Program-made: the position numbers and the translations under genes | NCBI GenBank assembly: GCA_023512835.1 | Contig: CM042092.1 | Span: forward strand, 1,131,984-1,195,983 | From: Taxillus chinensis | Taxonomy: Eukaryota > Streptophyta > Magnoliopsida > Santalales > Loranthaceae | Length of the DNA: 64,000 nucleotides | Direction of reading: 5' to 3' | The notes under the pieces: model-generated | Told to the model about the DNA's origin: nothing | Database searches by the model: none | The model's input: only the letters and a program-made list of their open reading frames with translations | In this document: positions 25,101 to 37,000 of the stretch, piece by piece | Position numbering within the stretch: the stretch's first letter is position 1 | Layout of the letters: every line of letters starts with the position of its first letter

Positions 25101-25634
25101 GTGGGTGAACCAACCAGTGGTGCGGGCCATGGGAGGGTGTTTGCACTAAATGCGACACCTCAGGAGGAGGCTAAGTTACCATCTCCACCTGCGGAGGAAG
25201 GAGCAGGACCTTCAGTTGTTAGAGGTATCCTTTTGATCTCTCGTATGTTTGTTTTTATTCTCTTTCATACGGGTGCATCGTGTTCATTTGTTGCTGATCT
25301 TGTGATTGATGGCTTGAGATTAGCATGTGTTGAGGAAGAGAGGTCCCTAGTTGTTGAGTCTCTAGTGGGAGGTATGAGTGAGGTGCAGCATGCTTGTCGT
25401 GATTGTGTGCTAACTATAGGGGATGTAGAGCTTAATTTTGACTTGTATGTGAATCCATTGAGGATATTTGACTTAATCCTAGGCATGGATTGGCTTATGG
25501 CCTTTCAGGCCAGGATAGATTGTTATCGGCGGCGTGTATCATTCGTGTCACCTGTGGGGATTCCTTGCACCCTGCAAGGGGAGTATGATAGCGAGGCGAG
25601 TCGCGCTGGGCTAGTGGGGTGCCATTACCCATAA
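25101..25634 (+). pseudogene. Z aspartic protease domain
   Basis: Open for 177 codons. The active-site loop reads LFHTGASCSF where the family has D-T-G, so the catalytic Asp codon has become His (cat). The second conserved block FDLILGMDWLMAF is present. Retropepsins need this Asp from each monomer, so the product would be dead even if made. Confidence 0.85.
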
Positions 25635-25639
25635 GTTGG

Positions 25640-26870
25640 CAACCCTAACCTTTGCTGAAGAGGGAAAACTGGGAAAGAGGGTGTGGCCAGCAATTGTTGA
25701 CCAGTTTCAAGATGTCTTTCTTGAGGAGTTGCGGAGATTACTACCTGAGAGGAGTGTGTAGTTGCTACCGGGGACTGGTCCGATTTCCCAAGTGGCGTAT
25801 CGTATGGGGCTAGCTGAGTTGAGGGAGCTTCAGAGGCAGATAAAGGAGTTGCTAAGTCAGGGCTATATCAGGCCAAGTACCTCACCCTGGGTGCTTTGGT
25901 GCTCTTTGCAAAAAAGGCGGATGGTACGTTTCGTCTTTGCATTGACTATAGGAAGCTAAATTTGGTAACTGTAAAGAACAAGTATCCATTACCTCGAATA
26001 GATGACTTGTTTGACCAGTTGAGTGGGGCCTAATGGTTTTTGAAGATAGATCTATGATTAGGGTATCACCAGTTGAGAGATAGAGAGGAGGATATCCCTA
26101 AGACTGTTTTTCAGTGCAGGTATGTGCATTATGAATGGGCAGTGATGCCTGCCCTGCTCCTAATGTACCAGCAGTGTTCATGCATTTGATGAACCAAGTT
26201 TGCTCCTTATTTGGATTCTTTTGTGGTGGTGTTCATTGATGATGTTTTGGTGTATTCTAAGACCGAAAAAGAGCATATGGAGCATTTGGCAACAATGTTG
26301 CAAACCTTGAGGGACCAGCAATTGTATGATAAATTCATCAAATATGAGTTTTGGATGCATGAGGTCCATTTTCTTGTCCATGTTGTGTCAGCTGTAGGAG
26401 TTCGGTGGACCCAGCTAAAATTGGGGTTGTGACATCGTGGAAGTGGTCAACCAATGTTTTTGAGATTCGAAGCTTTCTTGGCTTAATGGCGTATTACCGT
26501 TGTTTTGTAAAGGGATTCTCATGCTTGGCAGCTCCTATGACAGTGTTGACCCGAAAAGGAGTGTGATTTGAGTGGACTGATATTTGTCAACAGGCATTTA
26601 AGGCTCTCAAAGCCCATTTGACCACTGCCCCTATGCTGAGCCTACCTAGGGAGGACATTCCATATGAGGTCTATTGTGATACATCTAGGATTGGTTTGGG
26701 GTATATGCTTATGTAGGAGTGTAGTGTGATGGCTTATGAGTCAAGGCAGTTAAAACCACATGCGCGAATTACCTTACCCATGATCTTGAGTTGGCGGCTA
26801 TTATCTTTGCTTTGAAGAGTTATGGGGGACAAATTTGTGGCGAATGTGTCTAACAGGCTGAACGAGAAAG
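25640..26870 (+). pseudogene. Z reverse transcriptase and RNase H, degraded
   Basis: RT pieces occur in several frames: [18 protein letters not shown] (from about 25837), [17 protein letters not shown] (25949-25999), the catalytic block [13 protein letters not shown] (26226-26264) and [15 protein letters not shown]. RNase H pieces include EVYCDTSRIGLGYML near 26668. The reading frame has many stops and shifts. Confidence 0.85.
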
Positions 26871-26883
26871 AGGGAAAGCTGAT

Positions 26884-26935
26884 CAACAGGGGGAAAGGGG
26901 GGGGGGGTGTGGGGGGGGGGGAGGGAAAGGGGTCG
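26884..26935 (+). repeat. Very G-rich tract inside Z pol
   Basis: Several runs of up to about 11 G within 45 bases, between the RNase H and integrase remnants. Could fold as a G-quadruplex, or may be a sequencing or assembly error in a homopolymer. Confidence 0.7.
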
Positions 26936-26939
26936 CAGT

Positions 26940-27513
26940 GATAGAGTGGAAGCTGATGGAGCAGTTGGCGATATTACAGTTGCAGCCTATTACTCGTGAT
27001 GGTGGGATAGTCCTGAGTCCTATTATTGTTGTGCTTGAGCTATGCCAGCGAGTCCGGGAGGGACAGTTAGGTGATATTGAGTGTGAGGTTTTCAAGAGCG
27101 GCTAGTAGTAGCTTCTTCTCTCCGGGATGAGGTGATAAGGGATTTCCATGAGTCCAAAGTTGTGCATCTAGGAGGTACGAAGATGTACCATGCACTTTGG
27201 TGACATTTTTGGTGGCCTGGGATGAAGCGTAAGGTGGCTTCTTTTGTCACAAAGTGTTGGTGAGCATCGATGGAAGGCAGATATGTTGCAAATCGTTGCC
27301 GATAACGGAATGGAAGTGGGACCACATAGTGATGGATTTTGTGATTGGCCTTCCACCTACTACCGGGAGGAAAGATATGATATGGGTGACTGTGGATCGG
27401 CTAACGAAGTCGGCCCATTTCCTTGTAGTTCGAGAGCGGGATTCCATTGGGGCATTGAGTCAGCTGTATATGAACGAGATCATGAGATTACATGAGGTAC
27501 CGTCGTCAATTGT
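26940..27513 (+). pseudogene. Z integrase, N-terminal part
   Basis: Contains the linker and zinc-binding start ([13 protein letters not shown], then WWPGMKRKVASFV) and the first part of the catalytic core (WKWDHIVMDFVIGLPP, VDRLTKSAHFLVVRERDS, LHEVPSSIV). A solo LTR interrupts it right after PSSIV. Confidence 0.85.
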
Positions 27514-29074
27514 TGAGAAGGACATTTGTCGCATACGCACTCCAAATAAAATTTAAACTAAGTATAGCTAGTGGCTTAACCTAGATCGTTCTCTACCGGG
27601 AGGACTTATAAAATTCAATTCAATTTATTTAATTACTTGTTTAACAAAAACTAATGTAAAAGAATAAATATAAAATTGGGGGGGTTTTTTGATTGAATTA
27701 AAAATAATTAAAGCACAAATTTTTAACTACAAAATTCAATTAATCAAGGATGTAACCGGTTTAACTTCACACCTGAATGTTGTTTATCACTATCCCAAAA
27801 GATTAATTAGATAAATTATGACCTCATAATTTAACTACACCAAGACATCATGAATACAATTAAAGTATGAACTTATTCCAATCAGAATAATTACGAATTA
27901 ATTCTCAAAAGACTATCTCGTTCCCTACGAAACAAATCCTTCCACTCAATTAAAATATTAACGCACGATAAATTATTAAATTAATACTCAACCGAGATAT
28001 TAAATCAACAAATCAAAGAAATATAGAATTAATTCATATCACATAAAATACCAAATTAAATATTAAAATATGAATTCAAAACAAGCATCCAAAGTGCTAC
28101 GCTAAACCGATTACAAAATACTTACCTCGTCATGGGTTGAAAAATCACAAATTTGTCCGAAAAAATTAAAACAACAGAATTAAGAAAAATAGGCTGCAGA
28201 AAATTAAATATTCGGTCTTGAATTCGATCTGGATCTTCAATGCCAGTTGCGCAATTTCTTAATTGATTTATGAAACATTGCTGCGTGAATGTGATGGGCT
28301 CTTACTACACTAGATGTTGACACAAGGATGTGATGACGCGTGAGATGCTGGATGAAGACTACGCATGGGACGCTGGGACGGCGTGGGACTCTTGCGTATG
28401 GAATGATGAGGGCTGCGCTGGAGTGATTGGAGGAATAGTGAGGAGATGGGACGATGGAGGTATCGTGATGGATGCTGGATAATGCTGCATTGGGCATTGG
28501 AATAGTGAGGAGAAGGGCAACCCAGTTTCCCTTTTTCTTTTCCATGCACATGGCTCAATTTTTTTCCACGTTGCCAATTCTCTTCTTTCCTTAATTTGAT
28601 TTCTTCATGGGCCCACACAATTATTGCTTTCCAATTCTTTTTCAATTTGTTCTCCCCACGTAATGCTTTGTTTCCTCTTTCTTCTCTTCAACATGGTCCC
28701 CACACCTTAATGCTCTCCAAGACTCCAACGTAAAATGCATGTAAAATTAAAACATAATTAAATAATTATAATAGTGAAACACAAAAACATTCAAAAATAA
28801 AAATATAATTCAATTAACGTAAATATATATAGAAAATTTTTACTAAAATTAAAATTAAAATAGTCAATTAAGCCCAGAGAATTAATATCAAAATTAGAAT
28901 AATCAATTAAATATTAAAAATCATCAAAATTAATATTAAATCTATAACAAATAAATAAAATAGTAAATAATTAAAATTATGGAAAACTATTATAAAAGTA
29001 CATTAATTTAGCAAAAAATTAAATTAAAGACCATAAATTAAATATAAATTTAATAATAAATTTCACAGTTATCA
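27514..29074 (-). mobile_element. Solo LTR of another family (TGATAA...TCA type) inside Z integrase
   Basis: 1561 bp flanked by the 5-bp duplication ATTGT (27509-27513 and 29075-29079). Plus-strand ends are TGAGAAGG and TTATCA, so both strands begin TG and end CA. On the minus strand it starts TGATAACTGTGAAATT. AT-rich, with no coding domain. Removing it rejoins the integrase frame from PSSIV to NRDARF. Orientation is chosen by the TGATAA start and is not certain. It lacks the leader splice sites of the Tekay-like LTRs. Confidence 0.75.
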
Positions 29075-29079
29075 ATTGT

Positions 29080-29863
29080 GTTTAACAGGGATGCGAGGTT
29101 CATTTCCCGTTTATGGACAGGCTTGCAGGAGGCTATGGGGACAAAGCTTAGCATGAGTACAACTTTTTACCCTGAGACTAACGGTCAGATAGAGAGAACG
29201 AATCAAACATTGGAGGATATGTTAAGGACCTGTGTGTTAAATTTTGGGGTCCGTGGGCCTCACCTTCCTTTGGTGGAGTTTGCTTACAATAATAGTTATT
29301 AGATAGACTGAGGTGGGGGAGACAACTCTCTTGGGACCACAGTTGATTCAAGAGGCTACTGAGAAGGTCAAGTTAATTCGTCAGCGCTTGTCGTCAGCTC
29401 AGAGTCCGCAAAAGTCTCATACGGATCAGAGATGGCGACTTTTGGAGTTTTATGTGGGCGATCATGTGTTCCTTTGTGTTTCTCCGTGCCATGGGTGGGG
29501 TTCTAAGCTCTCTCCGTGATTTATTGGTCCTTTTGAGGTTATGGCTCGTGTAGGGCCGGTGGCTACCGGTTAGCATTGCCACCATGGTTGAGTCGGGTGC
29601 ACAATGTGTTCCATGTGTCTCAGTTGAGGAAGTATCATCCTGATCCAACTCACGGGATTGATTGGAGCACATTGGACATTAAGGATGACATGTCCATCAT
29701 CGAGGCTCCCATCCGGATACTAGATCAACGAGAGAAGCTTTTGCGGGGTCGCGCTTTTCCCTTAGTTCGCGTGTTGTGGTGGCACCATGGTATTGAGGAG
29801 GAGATGTGGGAACGCGAGTTTGTGATGCGGGATCAGTATCCTGAGTTGTTCGAGGGTGAATAG
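29080..29863 (+). pseudogene. Z integrase C-terminal part and chromodomain
   Basis: Continues the catalytic core: RDARFISRLW, MGTKLSMSTTFYPETNGQIE with the DDE-region Glu, LEDMLRTCVLNFG, LPLVEFAYNNSY. A deletion joins YNNSY directly to the EVGETTLLGPQL text, losing the usual GMAPYEALYGRRCR block. Next come GDHVFLCVSP, KLSP and [17 protein letters not shown]. The end, RILDQREKLLRGRAFPLVRV and LWWHHGIEEEMWEREFVMRD, is the chromodomain-like tail typical of Tekay/Del chromoviruses, thought to guide insertion into marked chromatin. The stop is TAG at 29861. Confidence 0.85.
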
Positions 29864-29881
29864 TCCCCAGGAGGGGAGGAA
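29864..29881 (+). other. First polypurine module of Z (PPT1), at the pol stop
   Basis: tccccaggaggggaggaa directly after the pol stop codon. Solo LTR 2 is inserted at its 3' edge, using AGGAA as target. Confidence 0.5.
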
Positions 29882-30163
29882 TGTCACGCCTCGGATTTTC
29901 AACCCGAGGGAACCGGTTCGTGACTCCCCTTTACCCACGCGGTGAATAAGGGGTTGGGACAAATAATAACACAGGACATCACATATCTTTATTAAATTCA
30001 AACCACAATAAAAGTCCATAAGACAAACCACATCACTAGATTAATTTAAAAACCTTTTACATCGTTTCTCCCATTGGGGTTACATTAAAATAACAATAAG
30101 AAAATAAAACAGCAAACAAAGAAAGTCTTCCACCTTGGTATTCCACCTAACGCTCGTAGGTTC

Positions 30164-30812
30164 CTAAAAACAAGCAAGACACAGCATGAGGGGTGAGCAA
30201 CCACAACTCAGTAGGAATCATGTCTCCCCAACCCATCCCATGCTCCTAGTTTCTACATGTCAACGTGCATAAGTGCAGTGTCATGGCAATAATATATAAA
30301 CTGATTATAATCAACATTTATAAATAGGTTAACACACAAACAAACCACGAAGGCACGTACAACCATTTCCATAGCCACACAGGCTTCCACTACCACAGCC
30401 ACACAGGCTCCATAGCCACACAAGCTGCCACAGTCGCACATAGCACGTTCAAGCACAGCACAATAATATACATCAACTTTATATCAAATAACACTCGTAT
30501 TTAACAACCATCACACAAACCATAATTATCATGTCCACATATTATGTTCTCAAGCATAACTCCCCTGAAAACCCCAAGGTTTCCCCACGAGGCCCTATCG
30601 CGAAACCAACCTTAATGAACTCAACCGCTAAACGAATAAATAGACACCCTAATGGCCTCCAAGGTCCGCTGCCACACGAACGAACCCGAAAATCCCCAAA
30701 CCCCGGACTCAGTGACATATTTAAACATAATTTTCCATTGAAGGCCAACATTCATATAAGAGATCACACCTATTCCTGAACAGAATAGGTTCAGGAAGAA
30801 CAGAATCCCTAC
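30164..30812 (-). other. Candidate LTR-leader intron, solo LTR 2
   Basis: Minus strand: donor gagGTAGGG at 30812, acceptor tttttAG at 30165-30164, preceded by gctcacccctc. 649 bp, the shortest of the set. Confidence 0.5.
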
Positions 30813-30893
30813 CTCAAAAGGATCCTCCTTCCTCTTGCTCCAACGCTAGACGCCGTCCACCCACACGAATCACCACAGCATCGATCAGGAGAG

Positions 30894-30894
<1 letters not shown>

Positions 30895-30951
<57 letters not shown>
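30895..30951. repeat. (CT)n microsatellite, leader of solo LTR 2
   Basis: About 28 CT units; on the element's own strand a (GA)n leader just downstream of the TATA box. Confidence 0.9.
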
Positions 30952-30954
<3 letters not shown>

Positions 30955-31468
30955 CTTTGCGGCAATGAACCCCTAAACCTAAAAATAAGAGATCTCAACC
31001 TCCTTATATAGATACCGCACTTATCAAAATGACGTAGTTTTGATAAATAAAATATGTTTTAACCTTCCCGCTTCCACACGGACAAAATACCACAATTTGA
31101 ACATGGCCCTTTGGGAAAAAGATTATCAACATAACAAAACGAAGGTAACGGTGCAAAAACATGGTTGCACGTGACAAAGGTCATTGTTACGTGCAACCTC
31201 CAAATAGCCTAGGATTTTGCCACTAGCTTTAGAACTAAGTCTGGAAGGCTCCCATGCAAAAACATCACTACACATGACAAAGGCCATTGTCACATGTAAC
31301 CACTAAATGCTCCCTCTTGAGCTCATCTCTTGCCTCATGCTTGCTCATCTATATACAAAGTGTTCTAGCCGATGTGTATGAGAAGAAATCTCCCAAAGAC
31401 CTGACAATTGTCACTCAAAAGGCATAACTGTAACTAACTCCTCATATCCCAAAACACGGATCATTACA

Positions 31469-31830
31469 AGGAAGATGGTATATTTTGTTTTTATACCTCC
31501 TCTTGTGCGTGTTGTTTCATGTATGTGCAGTGTTATGACGTGTTTATATATAGTGTTTAGTCATGCTTGTTATTATTGTCTCATGTGTTGAGGCGTGTGG
31601 TGCATGTTGTGACATGTGTTGGGCGTGTGGTGTGTATTATATGTATGTTGTGGCATGTGTTGAGCCGTGTGGTATCATGTGTCTTGAGAGGTGTGGTCTT
31701 GCGGGGTAGTGGTGCTTTTGTGTGTGTTATTGGTATGGAATCATTTTGTGCATCCTTTTGTGTGGTTAGTTGAGTAGTGTAGCTTGGTGGCACGTTTTTC
31801 GAGGGCGAAAAGTCTTTAAAGGAGAAATGA
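31469..31830 (+). other. Z 3' spacer and second polypurine tract (PPT2)
   Basis: About 330 bp of T/G-rich non-coding text with several tgttgtggcatgtgttg-like repeats, ending cgagggcgaaaagtctttaa then aggagaaatga, right before the 3' LTR. The same pol-stop, PPT1, spacer, PPT2, LTR order occurs in X and Y. Confidence 0.55.
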
Positions 31831-32896
31831 TGTAAATACCCGTATTCTTGATCCTAGGAATGGACTCTGCGTTATAGTGAGAATTGGAATGAGTAGATGC
31901 GAACATGTAATCATGCTTGAAAAGTGTGGAAGTTTGACTATACTTGGACTGTTTTGGAGTCCGGAGCCCCGTGGAGCAATACGGGCTTATTTGAGGGTCT
32001 TTTTTGGGAATTATGGCAATATATTTTTAATTATCGGGTAAATAGTAAATAGTATATTTGGGTCGGTGTCTTCGGGACTTCAAGGGAGGTTCTCCCAGGG
32101 CGGACCTCCGGGTTAGTGTTTTCCGGTCTTCGAGGGAGGTTCTTCGAGGCGGGCCTTCGATTCGGTGGCTTTGAATCTTCAAGGAGGTTTTTCGTGTCGG
32201 ACCTTCCAGGTTAGTGGCTTTAGGTCTTCAAGGGAGGTTCTTTGAGGTGGACCTATGGGTCCGAACTTCGGGGTTGGTCTTTCATGTGATTACTCTATGG
32301 CTTGTGATGTAACTTGTTATGTTATGATTTATTATTTATTGTGTTTAATTTGATTGTGGCAGCCTGTGTAGCAGTGGATCGAGGTAACTTGTGTGGTGGT
32401 GAATGAGTAGCACGTGCGGTGGTGTATGAGATAACTTTGTGGCGATGGTAGTTCGTCGACTGATTTTTGATTTTGTTCGATTGTGTATTGTGATCATGAC
32501 ACGGCACATGCGTACTCATCATGTAGATGCTAGGAGCATGGGATGGGTTAGGGAGACATAATTCTACCGAGTTATGGTTGCTCACCCCTCCTCTCGCGTG
32601 ATTGTCTTTCTTTTCAAAAACCTATGACGTTAGGTCGAACACCAAGGTGGAAGACCGAGTTTATTATTTTGTGTTTTTAATATTATATTATTTTGATGGA
32701 ACTAATGTAAACTTGTTTGGGAAATGATGTAAAAAGATATTTAAATGTAATAGAGACAGGTGGATTGGTTTGTGAACCTTAATTATGTTGATTTGTGATG
32801 TTCTATGTGGTGTTGTTTATCCCAACCCTTATCCACCGGGTGAGTAAATAGGAGTCATGAACTTGGTTTTCTCGGGTTAGAAATTCGGGGCGTGAT
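31831..32896 (+). mobile_element. Z 3' LTR (internally deleted)
   Basis: Starts TGTAAATACCCG and ends near aattcggggcgtgat. It matches the split 5' LTR from the minisatellite onward. Between about 32058 and the minisatellite it lacks the TATA box, GA leader and splice donor seen in related LTRs. At the acceptor position it reads cttttcaaaaacc, so the AG has been lost. A decayed, probably promoter-less copy. Confidence 0.75.
32063..32275 (+). repeat. 49-bp minisatellite, Z 3' LTR copy
   Basis: Four units (32074, 32124, 32173, 32222) of the same 49-50 bp repeat that has about six units at 9440-9775. Confidence 0.8.
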
Positions 32897-33140
32897 GGAG
32901 GGATAGGGGGCGATGCGACAGGGATGGGGGATGCGGGGAGATGAATGGGGATTGGGGGCGACGTGCAGCAAGCCACGGGAACGGGGGATAGGGGAGCGGT
33001 TCGGACGTTGACAGTGGATGAGGGGGGAGACGCGACGGGGGGAATAAAGAATGGCGACATGTAGCGGGCTTGGACATAGGGAGACACAATAGGAAGAGCG
33101 GGGAACGAGACGTGAGGGAAGGATGGAATTGGAATCCATT
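32897..33140. other. G-rich unassigned DNA right of Z
   Basis: Runs of gggg/gggggcgacg type with no coding resemblance. It shows where Z ends, but no target duplication could be tested because the outer left edge of Z is not found. Confidence 0.4.
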
Positions 33141-33299
33141 CTTATTTGCCGATGTGGCATCATCGGCAAAAAGGTAAAGCCATATTTAGCTTCTTTTTTT
33201 AACTTTTTCTAGTGATTTAACCGATGCATTAGAGAGAGTTTTTAGGTAAATATAACTTTTGATTTTCCTTTTCTTATTAGATTGGAGATGCTCTTAGAA
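33141..33299. mobile_element. MITE-like element, truncated copy
   Basis: Shares tNccgatgtggca followed by aggtaaag with 33590-33625 of the next element and ends attggagatgctcttag, the reverse of the agcatctccaat terminus. The left terminus is missing. Confidence 0.45.
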
Positions 33300-33727
33300 C
33301 ATCTCCAATATATATCAGCTAAAGTAACTAGTTAAAGCTATATTTTTAGCTTGCTACAGTACTATTATAGCTAATGGTACTACAATCTTACATCATCTAT
33401 ATTTTTGCTTAAGTTTTATTTGATCTAATATACCCTTAATATTCATTTTTTGCTTTAGTTTTATTTTTCTACGGTGCGGCAAGGGAAACCAGATACGATT
33501 TGGGGGGGGGGGGGGACACTATTGGAAATAGAGAGAGACATGGAAAAGAGAAAGATATGGTTTGTAATTTTGAAATAGGATTAGATTAAAAGTCGATGTG
33601 GCAATTTAGGTAAAGGTAAATTTAAATAAATTTTTAATTTGTGACTATTCATATAGCTAATAGATTGGAGAGTAATTTAAGCAATATTTTGCTATAGCTT
33701 TTGCTATAACTAATGAGTTGGAGATGA
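33300..33727. mobile_element. MITE-like element with catctccaa ends
   Basis: Starts catctccaat and ends agttggagatg, an inverted pair; the interior is AT-rich and non-coding with repeated agcta/tagct words. A G-run lies at 33500-33513. A third catctccaa terminus occurs at 33818. The DNA transposon family is not resolved. Confidence 0.5.
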
Positions 33728-34021
33728 CATTAATAATAATTAAGCGATTGTATGGTAATTCATCAAGTGAACATGAGCCACACATAGGATATATACATAT
33801 ATATAATACTTAAGAGGCATCTCCAACACAATTATATATATTTTTCTAAAAAAACTCAAATATAAAGAGTTATTTTTCAAACTACATTTTAATACTATCT
33901 TCAAATTATTTGTATTTTTATTAAAATAATACTTTTTATTTTTCTCATCTTTCTTGTCTTTACGTGCTTTCGACCGGGCTCTCCCTTCCAACACAACAAC
34001 TTCAAACCCCATTGACATTGT
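33728..34021. other. AT-rich DNA with one more MITE-like end
   Basis: Contains aggcatctccaacacaatta at 33816-33835, and the last five bases attgt (34017-34021), the presumed left target duplication of U. Nothing else recognised. Confidence 0.4.
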
Positions 34022-37000
34022 TGTTATCACTGGATTTCGTCCGGGGGAAACCCGCTTTGGGGATGCCATTCTCCCACCCTTCACCCGAATGGTGATGAAA
34101 AAACAGAGTCGCCACCAACTATTTTTGGGGTGCGGTTGGTCACCTAAAAATAATGATGATCTATGTCGCTAGAGCGGGATTCGGGAGTTTCATTACGCGT
34201 GGGGAAGGACTAGCACCCCCACGACGCCCTTTTGGTACCTAACTTAAGAATTTGGAGGTTTCTAACTTGTTTTAATCGTTGCCTAAGGTTAACTAATCTA
34301 AGGTGATGTTGAATGACTTAAAATTTTACTCTTTTTATTTTACAAGTTGTTTGTTAAGGTTGAAATTAAAATCAATTATCCTAAGCCTCTAAGGGAAATC
34401 CAATGATTTTGTTTAAAATTCAAAATAAAATCTAAGTTATCTACAAGTCCAATAAGCTAAATGAGAACAATGAAATGGTAAATTTATCTGGGTTATATAA
34501 AACTTTAGAAGAAATTATGCTACAACGATGGCAAATAAAGAAAAGGGACAAGTGTTTAAAAAACTCAAAGGTTTAAAAAGCCCAAGTGTTTGATTTTATT
34601 TTATTTATTTATTTATTTTGTTTGAAAGTCACATCTTTATTTCTTTGTTTTTTTGAAAAGGCACACTTTAAAAAAGAAAAGTTATTTAGAAACCACACTT
34701 GTGTTTGTTTGTTTATTTATTTATTTATTTTGGAAAAGACTTTTTTTTTAGAAATAATGAAAGTAAAAAAAAACAAATAACACAAAAGTGTTGTGTGTGA
34801 TTATTTAATCCACAAATAAAACACACTTATCACTCTTTTTTTTTTTCTTTTTTTTTTTTTTTTTCATTCTCTCTTTTGTGTTCTCTTTTTTCTTTTTCAC
34901 TATTTTGTGTTTTTACATATTACAAAATGAAAGAGGTCACATGAGACCTTGTTACAAAAGAGTAAACTATAAAAATAAAATAAAAACATTAAAAAATAAA
35001 TGTAGGTAAGGAACTCCTACAGAAATAAAGGGTTAAGCAACCAACAAATCATCCAAATCATCACATGAGAAAAACAACAAAAAAAAAAGCAAAAAGAAAT
35101 AAACACAAAAAATACCCAAAAGAATACCCAAAAAGAAACACTGGATTGGAGAGAATCAAACCGAAAATAACAATAAAACACCGACCACAACCTAAACAAA
35201 GGCAAACAAATGGGATTTTGATATAGGCGAAAGCATCATAAGACTTGACCATAAGTATACAAAGACAAAATCATTATCAGAGGTAACTTACGCCTAAATA
35301 ACCAAAGCATCATAGGATTCATAAAGGTGGCCGAAGTGTCAAAAACAAAACCAACAGTGTCTCAGACAAGCCCGAGCATGGTCAAAGCAACACACATCAA
35401 CACCCAAACTTAGCCAACTTGGGCCAAACAACAGATCGTGACCAAAACCACATATAGAGACATCCAAGACATCAACAAAAAGCCTACTGATGAAACGAGC
35501 TTATATGGTAAAAAAAGAAAAGATAACCAACGAGACATCAACAAACAGGGAGACTAAAATTTATATGGTAAAAAATAAATTTGATAAAATTTATAAACTA
35601 CACTGCAGTCTCCTAATGGAAATTTATAAATGTATATATATTCAAATAAATTTATAAATTTATAAATTTATCAATATACATAAATTGCAACGAGTTTATA
35701 TGGTAAAAAAACATACTAATGGAGGCTTAAAACCTGCGTAGAGACATCAACAAAAAGGAAGATTATATCAACAAAGCATGATCCCAGACAATTCAAATGA
35801 ATCATAGTTAAAACTAAAGACACTACAAACAAAACTTCTTCAACCTAGTCGATCGAACCAACCTTCAACTAGAAGCCAAGATGAATGGAAAGAGAGAGAT
35901 GCAGTGCAGCTATGTTGGCAAAGAGCGGCGGCTCAGGTCATAACGGAAGCGTCATTGGGGAGACCAACAATCAAGTCCTGAGTGAGGTTGGCGTTGCGTC
36001 TGTTGTCAGAGGGAAGACGTTAGGTTGATGATGTTCGTTGGAGGACGGCGTTGATGGCTCGACAAAGGCAGCATCAGATCGTTGGTGTGGCAGTATTGTG
36101 GGGGTGTTCGCATGTCACAGCTAAACTAGAATGGCCGACAATTGGTGTGGTAATGTCGAGGACGGTTGTGGTGTGCCGTGGCTCGGGAGCAGAGGCTTAC
36201 GCAGTTTGTAGAACTTGGTGTCGGGCGGTTGTTGCAGCAAAATCGTGGAGGTGCAACGAAATCGTGGAGTAGAGACGGTCTGCGTCGGCTGGTTATGGTG
36301 ACAGCGTTGTAGCGTCTAGCAAGCCCTCATAGGAGAAGGAGGAATCGTGTAAGACTGGGGGTGCAACGGTGATGGCCGGAGTGGTAGTTTCTAGCCGGGG
36401 AGACTCTCTTTGGAGGCGGGAGAAGATGGATTGTAGTTGGGTTTTTTTTTGTAGATTGTGAGAGCCTCTCTTTGTATCGATGGGTTTGATAGGGTTAAAT
36501 AGGAGAAGGACTAGGGTTTTGATCAAGGGGTGGGTCGGCGGCGTTGAACTGGTGTTGGGTTTGGTTGACGATAGGCAAGTTGGGTTTGAGAGAGGGGGAA
36601 GAACCAAGGTTTGGACCATGGTTGAGTTGAGGTTGGGTTTGGCGAGGAGAGAGGGGTGACTGACGAGCTGGAGTCATGGGCGGGTGTTGGCATCATCGTG
36701 GAGCTTCGGTGGGCGCGACTGCCGTTGGGGAGACGTTGCGAAGAAGATGAAGCAAGGGGAGAGAGACAGAAGAAAACGACGAGAGAGTTGGTGAGGGAGA
36801 GGATAAGCACGATTTTGTGTGGATCTAGTTTTTTTATTTTATTTTGTTATGTTTTTTTTTTGTTTTACTTTTTTTTGTTTTTTTGTTTTTGTTTTGTTTT
36901 TGATTTTTTTTGTTTTATTATTATGACCCACACGTGGCTAACTATAGGCGGGAAAAGAAAAAAAAAAGAAAAAAAGAAAAAGTTTTTTTCTTTTTTGGGT

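Larger units (their letters stand above)
29882..31468 (-). mobile_element. Solo LTR 2 (Z/Y-related), at the end of Z pol
   Basis: Plus-strand ends TGTCACGCCTCGG and ATCATTACA, flanked by AGGAA on both sides (29877-29881, 31469-31473). On the minus strand it has one palindromic ACGT motif (31023-31044), TATA (31004-31011), a long (GA)n leader (30895-30951), donor GAG|GTAGGG (30812), a gccacacaggct repeat zone (30375-30445) and acceptor TTTTTAG (30164). It lies opposite to Z. Confidence 0.9.

Noticed and set aside
28237..28645. Overlapping minus ORFs of 72-111 codons
   Set aside because: They lie inside the solo LTR at 27514-29074 and share no motif with known proteins.
33065..33089. Ser/Pro-rich minus ORFs at 32803-33169
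   Set aside because: They come from a G-rich non-coding stretch; no domain, no conserved start, three overlapping frames.
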